Shown piece after piece: positions 45,833 to 54,660 of a DNA stretch of 64,000 bases. The DNA is from Lentzea albidocapillata subsp. violacea (GTDB taxonomy: Bacteria > Actinomycetota > Actinomycetes > Mycobacteriales > Pseudonocardiaceae). The stretch is taken from NCBI RefSeq assembly GCF_900100275.1, contig NZ_FNET01000001.1:248001-312000 (forward strand), in the 5' to 3' direction. Both the position numbers and the translations under genes were made by a program. The notes below the pieces were generated by a model. That model did not search any database. It saw nothing but the letters and a program-made list of their open reading frames with translations, and was not told the DNA's origin. Numbering within the stretch: the stretch's first letter is position 1; each line of letters starts with the position of its first letter.

Positions 45833-48087
45833 CAGACCCTCCTGATCCGCACGGTGCTGATCTTGAACAGGGGCTGCTTGGAGACCGGGTCCCACTCCGT
45901 CGGCGTCAGCTCGTTGGCGGCCTGGAAGCCATAGTGGAACGGCAGGAACACCACGCCGTCGCGGCACCGTCCGATGCGGACCGGAACCTCGACGAAACCT
46001 CGTTCGGACTCGACCCGGACGACATCGCCCTCGCTCAGGCCGAGTTCGTCGGCATCGGCGGGGGAGAGCTCGACCCACGGATCCGGCGCCGCCTTCTGCA
46101 GTTCCGGGGCGCGACGGGTCTTGGTACGGCTGTGGAAGTGGTAGACCGAGCGGCCGGTCGTGCAGAGGAACGGGTATTCGTCGCTCGGTTGCTCCGGCGC
46201 GGGCGTGTACTCGGCGGCCTTCAGGAACGCCCGCCCGTCCGGCCGCCGGGCCTGGTAGTCGGTCGGCGTGGTCGACGCGCCGGTCAGCAGGTCGTGGCCG
46301 TAGTCCTCGCAGTAACCGGCGGCGGTGGGGAACACGCCGTCGGCGTAGAGCCTTTCGCCGCCCCAGGGGATTCCGCTGCCGCCGCGCAACCGTTCGTACG
46401 ACAGTTCGCTGTAGTCGCACGGCCTGCCGCGACTGCACTCGCGCCAGGCGTCGAACGCGCCCTCCGCGTCCTTCCACTTGATCAGCGGATCGTCGTTGCG
46501 GTCGCGGAAACCCATGCGGTCCGCGTAGTCCAGGAAGATGTCGAGGTCGCTGCGGGCGCCGGCGGGCGGTGCGACGGCCTGCTCGGACAGGTGCACCACC
46601 CGCGACAGGTTCGTGAACGTGCCCTGCTTCTCGCCCCAGAGCGCGGCCGGCAGCACGACGTCCGCCAGTTCGGTCGTCTCGGTGCGGAACGCGTCCTGCG
46701 CGACGACGAACAGGTCCTCCCGGCGCAGGATCTCCCGGATGCGGCCCAGTTCCGGCAGCGAGACGGCGGGATTGGTCGCGGAGATCCAGAGGAACCTGAT
46801 CGAACCCTGCTCGGCGTACCGCCAGATCTGCATCGCGTGCGTCGGCGGCGCCCAGTGCGGAATGGTCAGCGGATCGACGTTCCACAGCCGCGCGAGCTCC
46901 TCGACGTGCTCGGGGTTGTCCCAGTTGCGGAAGCCGGGCAGGTCGCCGTCGGCGCCGCACTCGCGGGTGTTCTGCGCCGTGGGCTGGCCGTTCATCTGCA
47001 TCACACCGCTGCCGGGCCCGCCGATCTGGCCGCGCAGCAGGTGCAGGTTGTTGACCTGGCACGACGCCGCGGTCGCCTGATGGGACTGGTAGAAGCCCTG
47101 CAGCACGGTCGACAGCACCCGGTCCGACGTCCCGAAGATCTCGGCGGTCCGCACCAGGTCGGCGGGGGAGACGCGGCAGATCCCGGCCACGTGCTCCGGC
47201 GTGTACGGCTCGACGGTGGCCTTGAGCTCCTCGAAGCCGAGCGTGTGCTGATCGACGTAGTCGCGGTCCACCCAGCCGTTCTCGATCAGCGCGCGTACCA
47301 GGCCGTTCAGCAACGCCTGGTTCGTGCCGGGCAACGGCGCCAGGTGCACGTCGGCGGCCTCGGCGGTCGGTGTGCGCCGGGGGTCGACGACGACCAGCCG
47401 AGGCCTGCCGGGTCCCGCCATCCGATCGAGCACCCGCGCCCACAGCACGGTCTGGGTGGCGGCCATGTTGTGCCCGAACAGGAACAGGGCGTCGCACAGG
47501 TCGACGTCCGCGTGACAGGCGGGCTGGCCGTCCGAGCCGAACGACTCCTTGAGCGCCGCCGCGGCCGTCGCGGTGCAGAGCCGGGTGTTGCCGTCCATGT
47601 GCGGGGTGCCGATGCCGGCTTTCCCGATCATGCCGAGCGTGTAGTACTCCTCCAGGAACAGCTGACCGCTGGTGTAGAAGCCGTGCGACAGCGCCCCGCT
47701 CTCGGCGAGGAGGTCCTGGGAACGCCGGACGATCTCGCTCATCGCGGTGTCCCAGTCGGTTTCCCGCAGCTTGCCGTCCCGGTGGAGCAACGGCGTGGTG
47801 AGACGGTCCTTGCCATGGGCCTGCCACGAACCGTAGAGGCCTTTCGGGCCAAGCCTGCCGCGGTTGACGATGTCGTCCGCACGTCCGCGAACACCGACGA
47901 TCCTGCCGTCCCTGACCGCGATGTCGCAGCCGCACCCGTTGCTGCACAGCACGCACGCCGACTGGACCCAACGGTCCACATCGGACTCCGCGATGCCGTC
48001 CGCGAGCTGCTGGTCGACCCGGACCGGCCAGTGCGTCCCACGTCCGTGCGGAGTGCGTGATCCCCATACGTCGGCGATGCGATCCAC
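45832..48087 (-). CDS. Molybdopterin oxidoreductase, nitrate reductase/formate dehydrogenase-like
   Basis: A 751-residue cytoplasmic bis-MGD enzyme. The N-terminal cluster motif is SACVLCSNGCGCDIAV, but the fourth Cys expected about 27 residues later (GRLCxKG) is Gly: NRGRLGPKG. Further landmarks: GNTRLCTATAAAALKESFGSD (cofactor Cys region), FLFGHNMAATQ, VVVDPRRTPTAEAADVHL, and a C-terminal molydop-binding domain (LSEGDVVRVESERG, VFLPFHYG). The set resembles assimilatory nitrate reductase or formate dehydrogenase catalytic subunits. No flavoprotein or ferredoxin partner is adjacent. GTG 48087 without a clear ribosome binding site. The substrate is not certain. Confidence 0.8.
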   Translation of the reverse strand: MDRIADVWGSRTPHGRGTHWPVRVDQQLADGIAESDVDRWVQSACVLCSNGCGCDIAVRDGRIVGVRGRADDIVNRGRLGPKGLYGSWQAHGKDRLTTPLLHRDGKLRETDWDTAMSEIVRRSQDLLAESGALSHGFYTSGQLFLEEYYTLGMIGKAGIGTPHMDGNTRLCTATAAAALKESFGSDGQPACHADVDLCDALFLFGHNMAATQTVLWARVLDRMAGPGRPRLVVVDPRRTPTAEAADVHLAPLPGTNQALLNGLVRALIENGWVDRDYVDQHTLGFEELKATVEPYTPEHVAGICRVSPADLVRTAEIFGTSDRVLSTVLQGFYQSHQATAASCQVNNLHLLRGQIGGPGSGVMQMNGQPTAQNTRECGADGDLPGFRNWDNPEHVEELARLWNVDPLTIPHWAPPTHAMQIWRYAEQGSIRFLWISATNPAVSLPELGRIREILRREDLFVVAQDAFRTETTELADVVLPAALWGEKQGTFTNLSRVVHLSEQAVAPPAGARSDLDIFLDYADRMGFRDRNDDPLIKWKDAEGAFDAWRECSRGRPCDYSELSYERLRGGSGIPWGGERLYADGVFPTAAGYCEDYGHDLLTGASTTPTDYQARRPDGRAFLKAAEYTPAPEQPSDEYPFLCTTGRSVYHFHSRTKTRRAPELQKAAPDPWVELSPADADELGLSEGDVVRVESERGFVEVPVRIGRCRDGVVFLPFHYGFQAANELTPTEWDPVSKQPLFKISTVRIRRV

Positions 48088-48183
48088 TCATCGGCAGTAC
48101 CCGGCGTTGCCCGAACAAAACAGGCGGTTCTCGACGTCAGCTGAACGGGTACCCGCCTGTACAGGCCGACACTCGGAGGAACC

Positions 48184-49191
48184 ATGCCAGCACGCAGGAT
48201 CGTCGTCACCGGAGCGAGTGGCAACGTCGGAACGGCGCTGCTGCGCAGGCTGGCCGAGGTGCCGGACGTCGAGGTGCACGGCATCTCGCGGCGCCCGCCC
48301 GCGGACGCGCCGCCGTACCGTGGCGTGCCCTGGACGCCCGTCGAGATCGGCCGGGCCGGCGCGGAGGAGGTGCTGCGCGTCGCGTTCGAGCAGGCCGACG
48401 CCGTCGTGCACCTGGCATGGCTCATCCAGCCCTCGCGTGACGAGCGGCTGCTGTACCGGACGAACGTGGCGGGGTCCGCCCAGGTCTTCAGCGCGGCGGC
48501 GAAGGCCCGCGTGCCGCACCTGGTCCACATGTCGTCGGTCGGGGCGTACTCACCCGGCAGCAAGGACCGCCGGGTCGACGAGTCGTGGCCCGTCGACGGC
48601 GTGAGGACGTCCTTCTACAGCAGGCACAAGTCCGCCGTGGAGCACATGCTGAACAAGTTCGAGTCCGACCTGCTCATCTCCCGGCCGCGGCCCGGCCTGA
48701 TCCTGCAGGATGACGCCGGCTCCGAGATCCGCGACTACTTCCTCGGCAGGCTGGTGCCGAAAGCCGTGTTCCGGCACCGGATTCCCGTCCTGCCGATTCC
48801 GCGCGACCTGGTGCTGCAGTTCGTGCACGCGGACGACGTCGCGGACGGGCTGGCGCGGATCCTGGAGCAGCGGCCGCACGGCGGGATCAACCTGGTCGCC
48901 GACCCCGTCATCACGCCCCGGGCACTGGCCGAGCTGCTTGGTGGTCGCCACGTCGCCGTGCCGCCGAAGCTGATGCGGTCACTGGCGAGCGTGACGTGGG
49001 GGCTGCGCCTGCAACCCACGCCGCCCGGATGGGTCGACCTGGCCCTGAAGTCACCGCTGCTCGACGCGTCGCGCGCCCGGACGGAGCTCGGCTGGCAGCC
49101 GAAGTTCGACGCGCAGGAGGCGCTCAGGGCGATCCTGCGGGGGCTGGGACAGGGGCGGGAGGTTCCGGCCAGCCCGGTTCTGGGCAGGTGA
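48184..49191 (+). CDS. NAD-dependent epimerase/dehydratase-like extended SDR
   Basis: A 335-residue Rossmann protein. The nucleotide-binding motif is VTGASGNVGTALLRRL and the active-site block is SFYSRHKSAVEHML, where the usual YxxxK tyrosine is near (FYSRHK), so the catalytic Tyr-Lys pair is present. The C-terminal region (VADPVITPRALAELLGG, LDASRARTELGWQPKF) is of sugar-epimerase or NAD-binding-regulator type. CGGAGG lies directly before ATG 48184. Substrate unknown. Followed 5 nt later by the PAP2 gene. Confidence 0.8.
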   Translation: MPARRIVVTGASGNVGTALLRRLAEVPDVEVHGISRRPPADAPPYRGVPWTPVEIGRAGAEEVLRVAFEQADAVVHLAWLIQPSRDERLLYRTNVAGSAQVFSAAAKARVPHLVHMSSVGAYSPGSKDRRVDESWPVDGVRTSFYSRHKSAVEHMLNKFESDLLISRPRPGLILQDDAGSEIRDYFLGRLVPKAVFRHRIPVLPIPRDLVLQFVHADDVADGLARILEQRPHGGINLVADPVITPRALAELLGGRHVAVPPKLMRSLASVTWGLRLQPTPPGWVDLALKSPLLDASRARTELGWQPKFDAQEALRAILRGLGQGREVPASPVLGR

Positions 49192-49196
49192 GCCGC

Positions 49197-49939
49197 ATGA
49201 CAGGTGAGGACGAACTGGACGAGGATTCTCTCCACGACAGCGACGCGTTGCCCACCAGGCGTCCGCACCCGATCATCATCGTGGCCAGCCTCACCGCACG
49301 GGGTGGTGCTCTGTGGCTGCCGGTCGCTGGGCTGCTCGCGTTGTGCGGCAAGAGGAAAACCGCGAAACGCGCGCTCACCGCGGCCATGATCGCCATGCCG
49401 CTGGGGCACCTCGTGAGCCTGGTCGTGCACCGGCGGCGGCCCCCGGCCGCGAACCTGCCGGCGCGGCGGGCCCTGCCGGAACACCCGGACTCGTCGTCGT
49501 TCCCGTCCAAGCACGCGGTGACGGCGGCCGCGTTCGGCACCGCCACCGCGCTGGCGGACCGCGAGGCCGCCTTGTTCGTGACACCGCTGGTCTTACTGGT
49601 CGCCTACAGCCGCCTCAGGACTCGTGTGCACTGGCCGACGGACGTCCTGGGCGGTCGGGGTCTGTATCGAAGTCTGGTCCGCGATAGCCGGGCCCGAGGC
49701 GGCCCCTGGCGGCACGGCCGGACGACCCACATACAACACCGGTATGCGGGCCGTCCGGCCGCACCACCAGGAACCACCTCAAGCGCGACTCTCATCGAAC
49801 CAGACTTCGATACAGACCCCAGGCGATCGGCGCGCTCGTGGCGCTGGCTCAGGCCGGGATCGGGCGTTCCGCCAGGGCCAGGGCGACGGCGTGCAGGTTG
49901 GCGGCCATCGTGCGGCCGGTGTTCTCCGACCACTCGTGA
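49197..49939 (+). pseudogene. PAP2-superfamily phosphatase gene interrupted by the palindromic element
   Basis: The 5' part (49197-49656) encodes a membrane phosphatase: about three membrane segments, RRRPP, then SFPSKHAVTAAAF and SRLRTRVHWPTDVLGG, the three PAP2 signatures. PSKH replaces the usual PSGH. The frame is then broken by the element at 49657-49820. Joining 49656 to 49821 restores GGQAIGALVALAQAG, the expected last PAP2 helix, and ends at TGA 49937-49939. As it stands the frame runs through the element to 50054 with unrelated residues, so the last membrane segment is lost. Lipid-phosphate (for example undecaprenyl-PP) hydrolysis was the likely role. Confidence 0.8.
49658..49819. mobile_element. 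162-bp near-palindromic element, copy 2 (MITE-like)
   Basis: Same element as at 40774-40935, with three substitutions. Terminal repeats are 49658-49678 and 49799-49819, and the outer pair of bases, A-T in copy 1, is G-C here (49657 and 49820). It interrupts the PAP2 phosphatase gene. No clear target-site duplication can be seen. No transposase gene lies in the window, so if it moves it does so in trans. Confidence 0.8.
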
Positions 49940-50445
49940 CCCTCGTCGGTGTCGGCGTAGCTCGGACCGGGGCCGGGGCCGCGGTTCCAGTAGGTCCACG
50001 CCTGGCCGGGGATCGTGTAGCCGATGTCGCCGAGAGCGCCGCAGATCTCGCTGATCACGTGGTGCGCGCCGTCCTCGTTGCCGGTCACCACCACGCCCGC
50101 GACCCGGTTGTAGGCGACCGGCCGGTCCTGGTCGTCGGTCTCGGAGATCATGGCGTCCATCCGTTCCAGCGCCCGTTGCGCGAGCGACGACGGATGGCCG
50201 ACCCACGTCGGGGTCGCGATCACCAGGATCTCGGCGTCGAGCAGCAACTGGTGGATGTTCGGCCACTCGTCGCCGCCGCCGAGGTCGGTCACGACGCCGG
50301 GCGGGATCTCGTGGTCGGCCAGCCGGAACGAGGTGACCTCGACGTCCTTCTTGGTCAGCTCGTCGATCACCACCTGGGCGAGCAGGTCGGTGTTGGACTT
50401 CTCCGGTGACTTCTTCAAGGTGCAGTTGAGCACCACGGCACGCAT
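49849..50445 (-). CDS. Flavodoxin/NADPH-dependent FMN reductase-like protein
   Basis: A 198-residue flavodoxin-fold protein (VVLNCTLKKSPEKSNTDLL binds the FMN phosphate; VIATPTWVGHPSSLAQRALERMD is the isoalloxazine side; GVVVTGNEDGAHHV follows). It starts in a TGATG overlap with the SDR gene. As third gene of a P450-SDR-flavoprotein operon it could pass electrons to the P450 or reduce a quinone or nitro group. Confidence 0.85.
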   Translation of the reverse strand: MRAVVLNCTLKKSPEKSNTDLLAQVVIDELTKKDVEVTSFRLADHEIPPGVVTDLGGGDEWPNIHQLLLDAEILVIATPTWVGHPSSLAQRALERMDAMISETDDQDRPVAYNRVAGVVVTGNEDGAHHVISEICGALGDIGYTIPGQAWTYWNRGPGPGPSYADTDEGHEWSENTGRTMAANLHAVALALAERPIPA

Positions 50446-51239
50446 CAGGTCTGCCTCCACTTCCCGTCGGTCATCAGCTGGCTCGCCTGCGGCCCCATCA
50501 GGGACATCCCGCCGTCCACGACGAACGACGCCCCGGTCACGTAACTCGCGGCCGGAGTCGCCAGGAACGCCACCACGGACGCGACCTCGTGCGCACTGCC
50601 GGGCCTGCCGAGCGGCACGCCCGGACGTGGCTGCGTGTGCGGGTCGACGTCCTCCTGGCCGGTCATCGGCGTCGAGATCTCGCCCGGTGCCACCGAGTTG
50701 ACCGTGATGCCGTGCTCGGACAGTTCGAGCGCGAGCACCTCGGTGAGCGCGCCGAGCCCGGCCTTCGCGGCGCAGTACGGCGCTGCGCCCACGCGGGGCA
50801 GGTGTTCGTGGACGGACGTGATGTTGATGATCCGTCCGCCGCGACCGGCCTCGATCATGTGCCTGGCCGCACGCTGACAGCACAGGAACGCGCCGTCCAG
50901 GTCTACCGAGAGCACCGAGCGCCAGGTGTCGAACGGCATGTCCAGCGCCTTCTGGCTGCTCCCGGTGCCGGCGCAGTTCACCAGGACGTCGACGCCGCCC
51001 AGTTCGGCGGCGAGCTCGTCCACGACGCCGGCCGCGTCCGGCAGGCCGGTGAGGTCCAGTTGCCGCACCGCACAGCGCGCACCGGCCTCGCGGACCTCCT
51101 CGGCGGTCTTCTCGGCTCCGGGGGCGTCCTCGTGGTACGTGATGCCCACGTCGACGCCGCCGCCTGCCAGCGCGACGGCCACGGCCCTGCCGATGCCGGA
51201 GTCCGATCCGGTCACGACGGCGTAGCGGGGTGTGTTCAT
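50445..51239 (-). CDS. Short-chain dehydrogenase/reductase
   Basis: A 264-residue classical SDR: NAD(P) motif TGSDSGIGRAVAVAL, NNAG-equivalent LVNCAGTG, and the Ser-Tyr-Lys triad in NITSVHEHL and PYCAAKAGL. It ends PASYVTGASFVVDGGMSL. The fold is of the glucose 1-dehydrogenase/3-ketoacyl reductase kind; the substrate is unknown. ATG 51239 overlaps the P450 stop (ATGA), so it may oxidise the alcohol made by the P450. Confidence 0.9.
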   Translation of the reverse strand: MNTPRYAVVTGSDSGIGRAVAVALAGGGVDVGITYHEDAPGAEKTAEEVREAGARCAVRQLDLTGLPDAAGVVDELAAELGGVDVLVNCAGTGSSQKALDMPFDTWRSVLSVDLDGAFLCCQRAARHMIEAGRGGRIINITSVHEHLPRVGAAPYCAAKAGLGALTEVLALELSEHGITVNSVAPGEISTPMTGQEDVDPHTQPRPGVPLGRPGSAHEVASVVAFLATPAASYVTGASFVVDGGMSLMGPQASQLMTDGKWRQT

Positions 51240-52420
51240 GAGACGCGAGTACCCGTCGGCTCGGCCGGTATGCGGAGGCCGAAGTGGTTCAGCGTGCCCG
51301 GCAGCGGAGCACTCAGCGTGGGGAACGCGAGGTGCTCGGAGAGCGTGTCCAGCATCGTCGCGGCGGTGGTCAGCACCAGGTCACGGCCGGGGCACTCGCC
51401 GGGCCCCGCGCTGAACGGCACGATCGCCGGGTCGCGCGGGCCGTCCCAGAGTTCGGGGGCGTACCGGTCGGCGAACGGCAGCCTGTCCGGGTCGCGGTGG
51501 AAGAACGGCGTGAACACGACGAACTCGGTGTTCTCCGGCAGCCACGTGCCGTGCCAGCGGGTGGCGATCGTGCTCTCCCGCAGGATCACCGGCGTCGTCG
51601 GCCACAACCGCGCGGACTCCAGGATGCCGTTCATGCCGCGCGCCCCGATGGCCAGCGCGCGCAGCGTGACGATCCCGGCCGCGTCGAACGCGAACAGCCA
51701 GTGCGGCACCTGACCGGACAGGTCGCCGGGCTGTGCGGCCAGACTGCCGTCCTCGCGCCGGGCCAGGTGCCCGTCGAGCCGGCGCTGGAAGCGCTCACGC
51801 AGCCCATGCTGCTTCGGGTGCAGGAAGGCCCAGTTGGCGTTCTCGCGCAGCGCCTTCAGGTCGTCGGTGAGCCGGTCGTCGGCGCGGGCGCCGTTGCCCA
51901 GGACGATCCTGCGCGCGATGCGCCACCACGCCTGGTTGAACGACTCCCACGTCAGCTCGCCGGTGCTCATCACGTGCCGGGTGAGCAGGTCGGCCTCGTC
52001 GCGCACGATCGCCTCCGCCGGCACGTTCTCCGGTCGCAGCGCGCGTTCGTTGAGCCGGCGCAGCCGGTCCCGTTCGGGCCCTTCCGAGATGAGCACCCCG
52101 TGCGGCTGGAAGTGTTTCAGGGCGGCCTTCTTCTCCTTCGTGGCCAGCGCGAACGGCTCCGGCGACCCGGCGAGCAGCCTGCCCACGTCGGTGGGGTCGA
52201 CCAGCATCGCGACACTGCGACCGGTGATGCGCAGGCGCACCGGTTCCGGGCCGTAGCGGTCGCGCAGCCTCCGCATCGTGTCGATGGCCCTCGTGTCGGA
52301 CTGGACCTTCTCGGCGGCCGCCATCACGCCGGGCCTGCGGACGATGACGCCCTTGGCGAGGGTGGGCAGCAGCACTGTCGCGAGCACGCGGGTGGTGTCG
52401 AGACGGGAAGAGATCGCCAT
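51236..52420 (-). CDS. Cytochrome P450
   Basis: A 394-residue soluble P450. The ExxR motif is ESARLWP and the heme-thiolate loop is FSAGPGECPGRDLV (Cys343). The I-helix lacks a typical AGxxT: FDAAGIVTLRALAIG has AG but no acidic-Thr pair, so proton delivery may be unusual. First gene of a three-gene operon with an SDR and a flavoprotein. Secondary metabolism or catabolism are both possible. ATG 52420; an upstream ATG would add only a few residues. Confidence 0.9.
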   Translation of the reverse strand: MAISSRLDTTRVLATVLLPTLAKGVIVRRPGVMAAAEKVQSDTRAIDTMRRLRDRYGPEPVRLRITGRSVAMLVDPTDVGRLLAGSPEPFALATKEKKAALKHFQPHGVLISEGPERDRLRRLNERALRPENVPAEAIVRDEADLLTRHVMSTGELTWESFNQAWWRIARRIVLGNGARADDRLTDDLKALRENANWAFLHPKQHGLRERFQRRLDGHLARREDGSLAAQPGDLSGQVPHWLFAFDAAGIVTLRALAIGARGMNGILESARLWPTTPVILRESTIATRWHGTWLPENTEFVVFTPFFHRDPDRLPFADRYAPELWDGPRDPAIVPFSAGPGECPGRDLVLTTAATMLDTLSEHLAFPTLSAPLPGTLNHFGLRIPAEPTGTRVS

Positions 52421-52501
52421 GACCCTGGCTACCCGGTCGATCGGGTGTGAATCGTCCTGACCGGGGGTATTCGCGGACCAGCATCGAGTCAGGAGGTCGT
52501 G

Positions 52502-52828
52502 ATGCCCGCGGGATCGAATGCGAAACGTGAACGCCAGTACGAGCACATCAAGGACTCGGCCGAGGACCGGGGCGCCTCGTCGAAGCGCGCGAAGGAGATC
52601 GCGGCGCGGACGGTGAACAAGAACCGTGCCCAGGCCGGTGAGTCCAAGACGGCGAGCAAGTCGTCCACCAAGGACATGTCACCGCAGAAGCGCGGCGGCC
52701 AGCGGTCGGGCACGAACCGCCCGAAGGGCCTCACCAAGGAACAGCTCTACAACGAGGCCAAGAAGAAGAACATCAAGGGCCGCTCCGCCATGACGAAGAA
52801 AGAACTCGCCAACGCGCTCGGACGCTGA
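52502..52828 (+). CDS. Lysine-rich protein with C-terminal Rho-N/SAP-like motif
   Basis: A 108-residue very basic protein. The first 70 residues are Lys/Ser/Thr-rich and probably unstructured. The end, LTKEQLYNEAKKKNIKG then SAMTKKELANALGR, is a Rho-N/SAP-like helix-extended-loop-helix that often binds nucleic acid. AGGAGG lies 5 nt before ATG 52502. First of three closely spaced genes; the third (hemerythrin) ends in the same type of motif. Confidence 0.7.
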   Translation: MPAGSNAKRERQYEHIKDSAEDRGASSKRAKEIAARTVNKNRAQAGESKTASKSSTKDMSPQKRGGQRSGTNRPKGLTKEQLYNEAKKKNIKGRSAMTKKELANALGR

Positions 52829-52829
52829 C

Positions 52830-53492
52830 GTGCAGGACGTGGACAAGGCGTCGGCGCTGACGATCCTGACGATGGAACACAACACGCTGCAGATGATCCG
52901 CACGGCGACGATCACCGACGCGACGGGACGGGCGGGCCACCTGCTGACGACGATCTCCGCGTCCATGATCGCTCTCGGGTTCGTCGCACAGGTGGTGACG
53001 CTGACGGTGCTGCTCACGTTGCTGCTGGTCGTCTTCACCGCGCTGTTCCTGATCGGGCTCGCCACCCTGTTCCGCACGGTGGAGCTGGCCATCGAGGACT
53101 TCCAGGCGGGCCTGGGGATCAACCGCATCAGGGCCGTCTACGCCGAACTCGAACCGTCCACAAGGGACGCGTTCGTGCGTCAGCTGCACGACGACACCCT
53201 CGGCGTCGAGGTCGACGGCGGCCAGACCGGCTGGCGCAAGGCCAGGCGGCCACGGCTGCTCGGCACCGCACTGGGCGTGCCCGGCCTGGTGAACCTCGTC
53301 AACGGGGTCAACGCCGGGGTCGTCGCCGGTGCGGTGGCAGGGCTCCTGAACGCCGGCCTGACGTTGGCGATCGTCATCGGGGCGGTCGTCGCGCTCGTGG
53401 TGATCTGCGGCTTCGGCGTGGCGCTCGACCGGATCGGACGGCGCGGTCTCGCGCCCATCTCCACGCGCTATCCGAGGAACCACCCGAACTGA
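52830..53492 (+). CDS. Hypothetical membrane protein
   Basis: A 220-residue protein with two central hydrophobic segments (ITLLTTISAS to LIGLATLF, about 40-85) and two near the C terminus (GAVAGLLNAGLTLAIVIGAV and VALVVICGFGVAL). The loops carry no known motif. GTG 52830 is one nucleotide after the previous stop, and the next gene starts 12 nt later. Function unknown. Confidence 0.7.
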   Translation: MQDVDKASALTILTMEHNTLQMIRTATITDATGRAGHLLTTISASMIALGFVAQVVTLTVLLTLLLVVFTALFLIGLATLFRTVELAIEDFQAGLGINRIRAVYAELEPSTRDAFVRQLHDDTLGVEVDGGQTGWRKARRPRLLGTALGVPGLVNLVNGVNAGVVAGAVAGLLNAGLTLAIVIGAVVALVVICGFGVALDRIGRRGLAPISTRYPRNHPN

Positions 53493-53504
53493 AGGAGAAC
53501 CACC

Positions 53505-54059
53505 ATGCAGTACGACGTCGTCGACCTGATCATGCAGGACCATCGCGAGGTGGAGCGCCTGTTCGACGAGCTGAAGAACCACCCGGAGAAACGGCCGCTG
53601 CTCACCCCGGTCCTCTGCGGCCTGCTCGTCGCCCACAGCCGCGCCGAGGAGGGCGAGGTCTACCCGGCGGCCAAGGCCGCGGGCGGGGACGACGAGGTCC
53701 AGCACAGCCAGGAGGAGCACGCCGAGGCGGAGCGGTTGCTCGCGAAGCTCCTCGACACCGACTACGACTCGCCGCAGTACGAGAAGGCGCTGCAGGACGT
53801 CGTCGACTCCATCACCCACCACGTGGAGGAAGAGGAGAAGACGGTCCTGCCGGGCATGCGCAAGCGGCTCGGCGCGGAACGCCGCTACGAGCTCGGCGAG
53901 GCGTTCGCGCGCAGCCGCGCCGACCACCTCGGCGAGATGCCGGGCCAGGCCACGCGCGAGGAACTGCTCCTGCAGGCCAAGAACCTCGGGCTGGACGGCG
54001 TTTCGAGCATGTCCAAGGAGCAGCTGCGCAAGGAACTGCAGAAGGCCGCTTCCTCCTGA
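53505..54059 (+). CDS. Hemerythrin-domain protein with C-terminal Rho-N/SAP-like motif
   Basis: A 184-residue protein. The first 130 residues are a hemerythrin-like four-helix bundle with iron ligands in MQDHREVERL, VAHSRAEEGEVYPAA, HSQEEHAEAERLL and ITHHVEEEEKTVLP. The tail TREELLLQAKNLGLDG, SSMSKEQLRKEL is the same type of motif as in the basic protein two genes upstream. Hemerythrins bind oxygen or sense redox and nitric oxide. AAGGAG lies 8 nt before ATG 53505. Confidence 0.87.
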   Translation: MQYDVVDLIMQDHREVERLFDELKNHPEKRPLLTPVLCGLLVAHSRAEEGEVYPAAKAAGGDDEVQHSQEEHAEAERLLAKLLDTDYDSPQYEKALQDVVDSITHHVEEEEKTVLPGMRKRLGAERRYELGEAFARSRADHLGEMPGQATREELLLQAKNLGLDGVSSMSKEQLRKELQKAASS

Positions 54060-54086
54060 GTGCCTGGTACGAACGAACTCGATGTG

Positions 54087-54118
54087 GCGGCCTGCTCGCG
54101 GTATCGCGGGCAGGCCGC
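54087..54118 (+). terminator. Terminator of the hemerythrin operon
   Basis: 9-bp arms GCGGCCTGC / GCAGGCCGC around a second 4-bp stem (CGCG/CGCG) and a GTAT loop, 27 nt after the stop codon. Confidence 0.8.
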
Positions 54119-54147
54119 ACGTCTGTGCCCGGCGTCGGCAGGCACCG

Positions 54148-54660
54148 TCATCGGCGCGGCCCGAAGTCGCGGGACGACGGTACGAGTGCGGCCAGTGCCG
54201 GTGCGGCGAAGCAGATCACCGCGCAGGCGGCCAGCACCACAGTGGCGCCGAACGACGAGATCGCCGGTGCGATCAGCGCCAGGCCGACGGGCGCGAGGCC
54301 GTAGGAGTCAGGAAGTCCAAAGAGGACACACGAGCGAGCTTCGAGGGCTCGACCTCGCGCTGGGTCGCGGTGAACCACGGCACGTTGAACAGCTCGATGC
54401 CCAGTCCCGCGACGACGTAGGCGGCGATCACGACGAACGGGTGCACCGGCAGCAGCAGGCTCAGCGGCGCGAATCCGTACAGCGCCAGGCCGAACAGCGC
54501 GGTCCAGCCCGCGTGGCGCGGCCGCCACCGTGCGATGAGGAGAGCGCCCGCCAGTGCGCCGAGCGTGTACGCCGTGAGTGCTCCGGCGAGCACTGCCTCG
54601 GTGTCGTAGCGGTCGCGGCTGACCAGGGAGATCATCATCGCCGGGATCGGCAGCTCGATC
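54148..54660 (-). pseudogene. Truncated and frameshifted MFS transporter gene
   Basis: The minus strand encodes the C-terminal half of a major-facilitator transporter: LAGALTAYTLGALAGALLIA, PLSLLLPVHPFVVIAAYVVA and VPWFTATQREVEPSKLARVS. Near 54310 the frame shifts, and the natural ending continues as SYGLAPVGLALIAPAISSFG to the stop at 54148. The N-terminal half is missing and is replaced near 54660 by a piece of another gene. Not functional. Confidence 0.75.
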
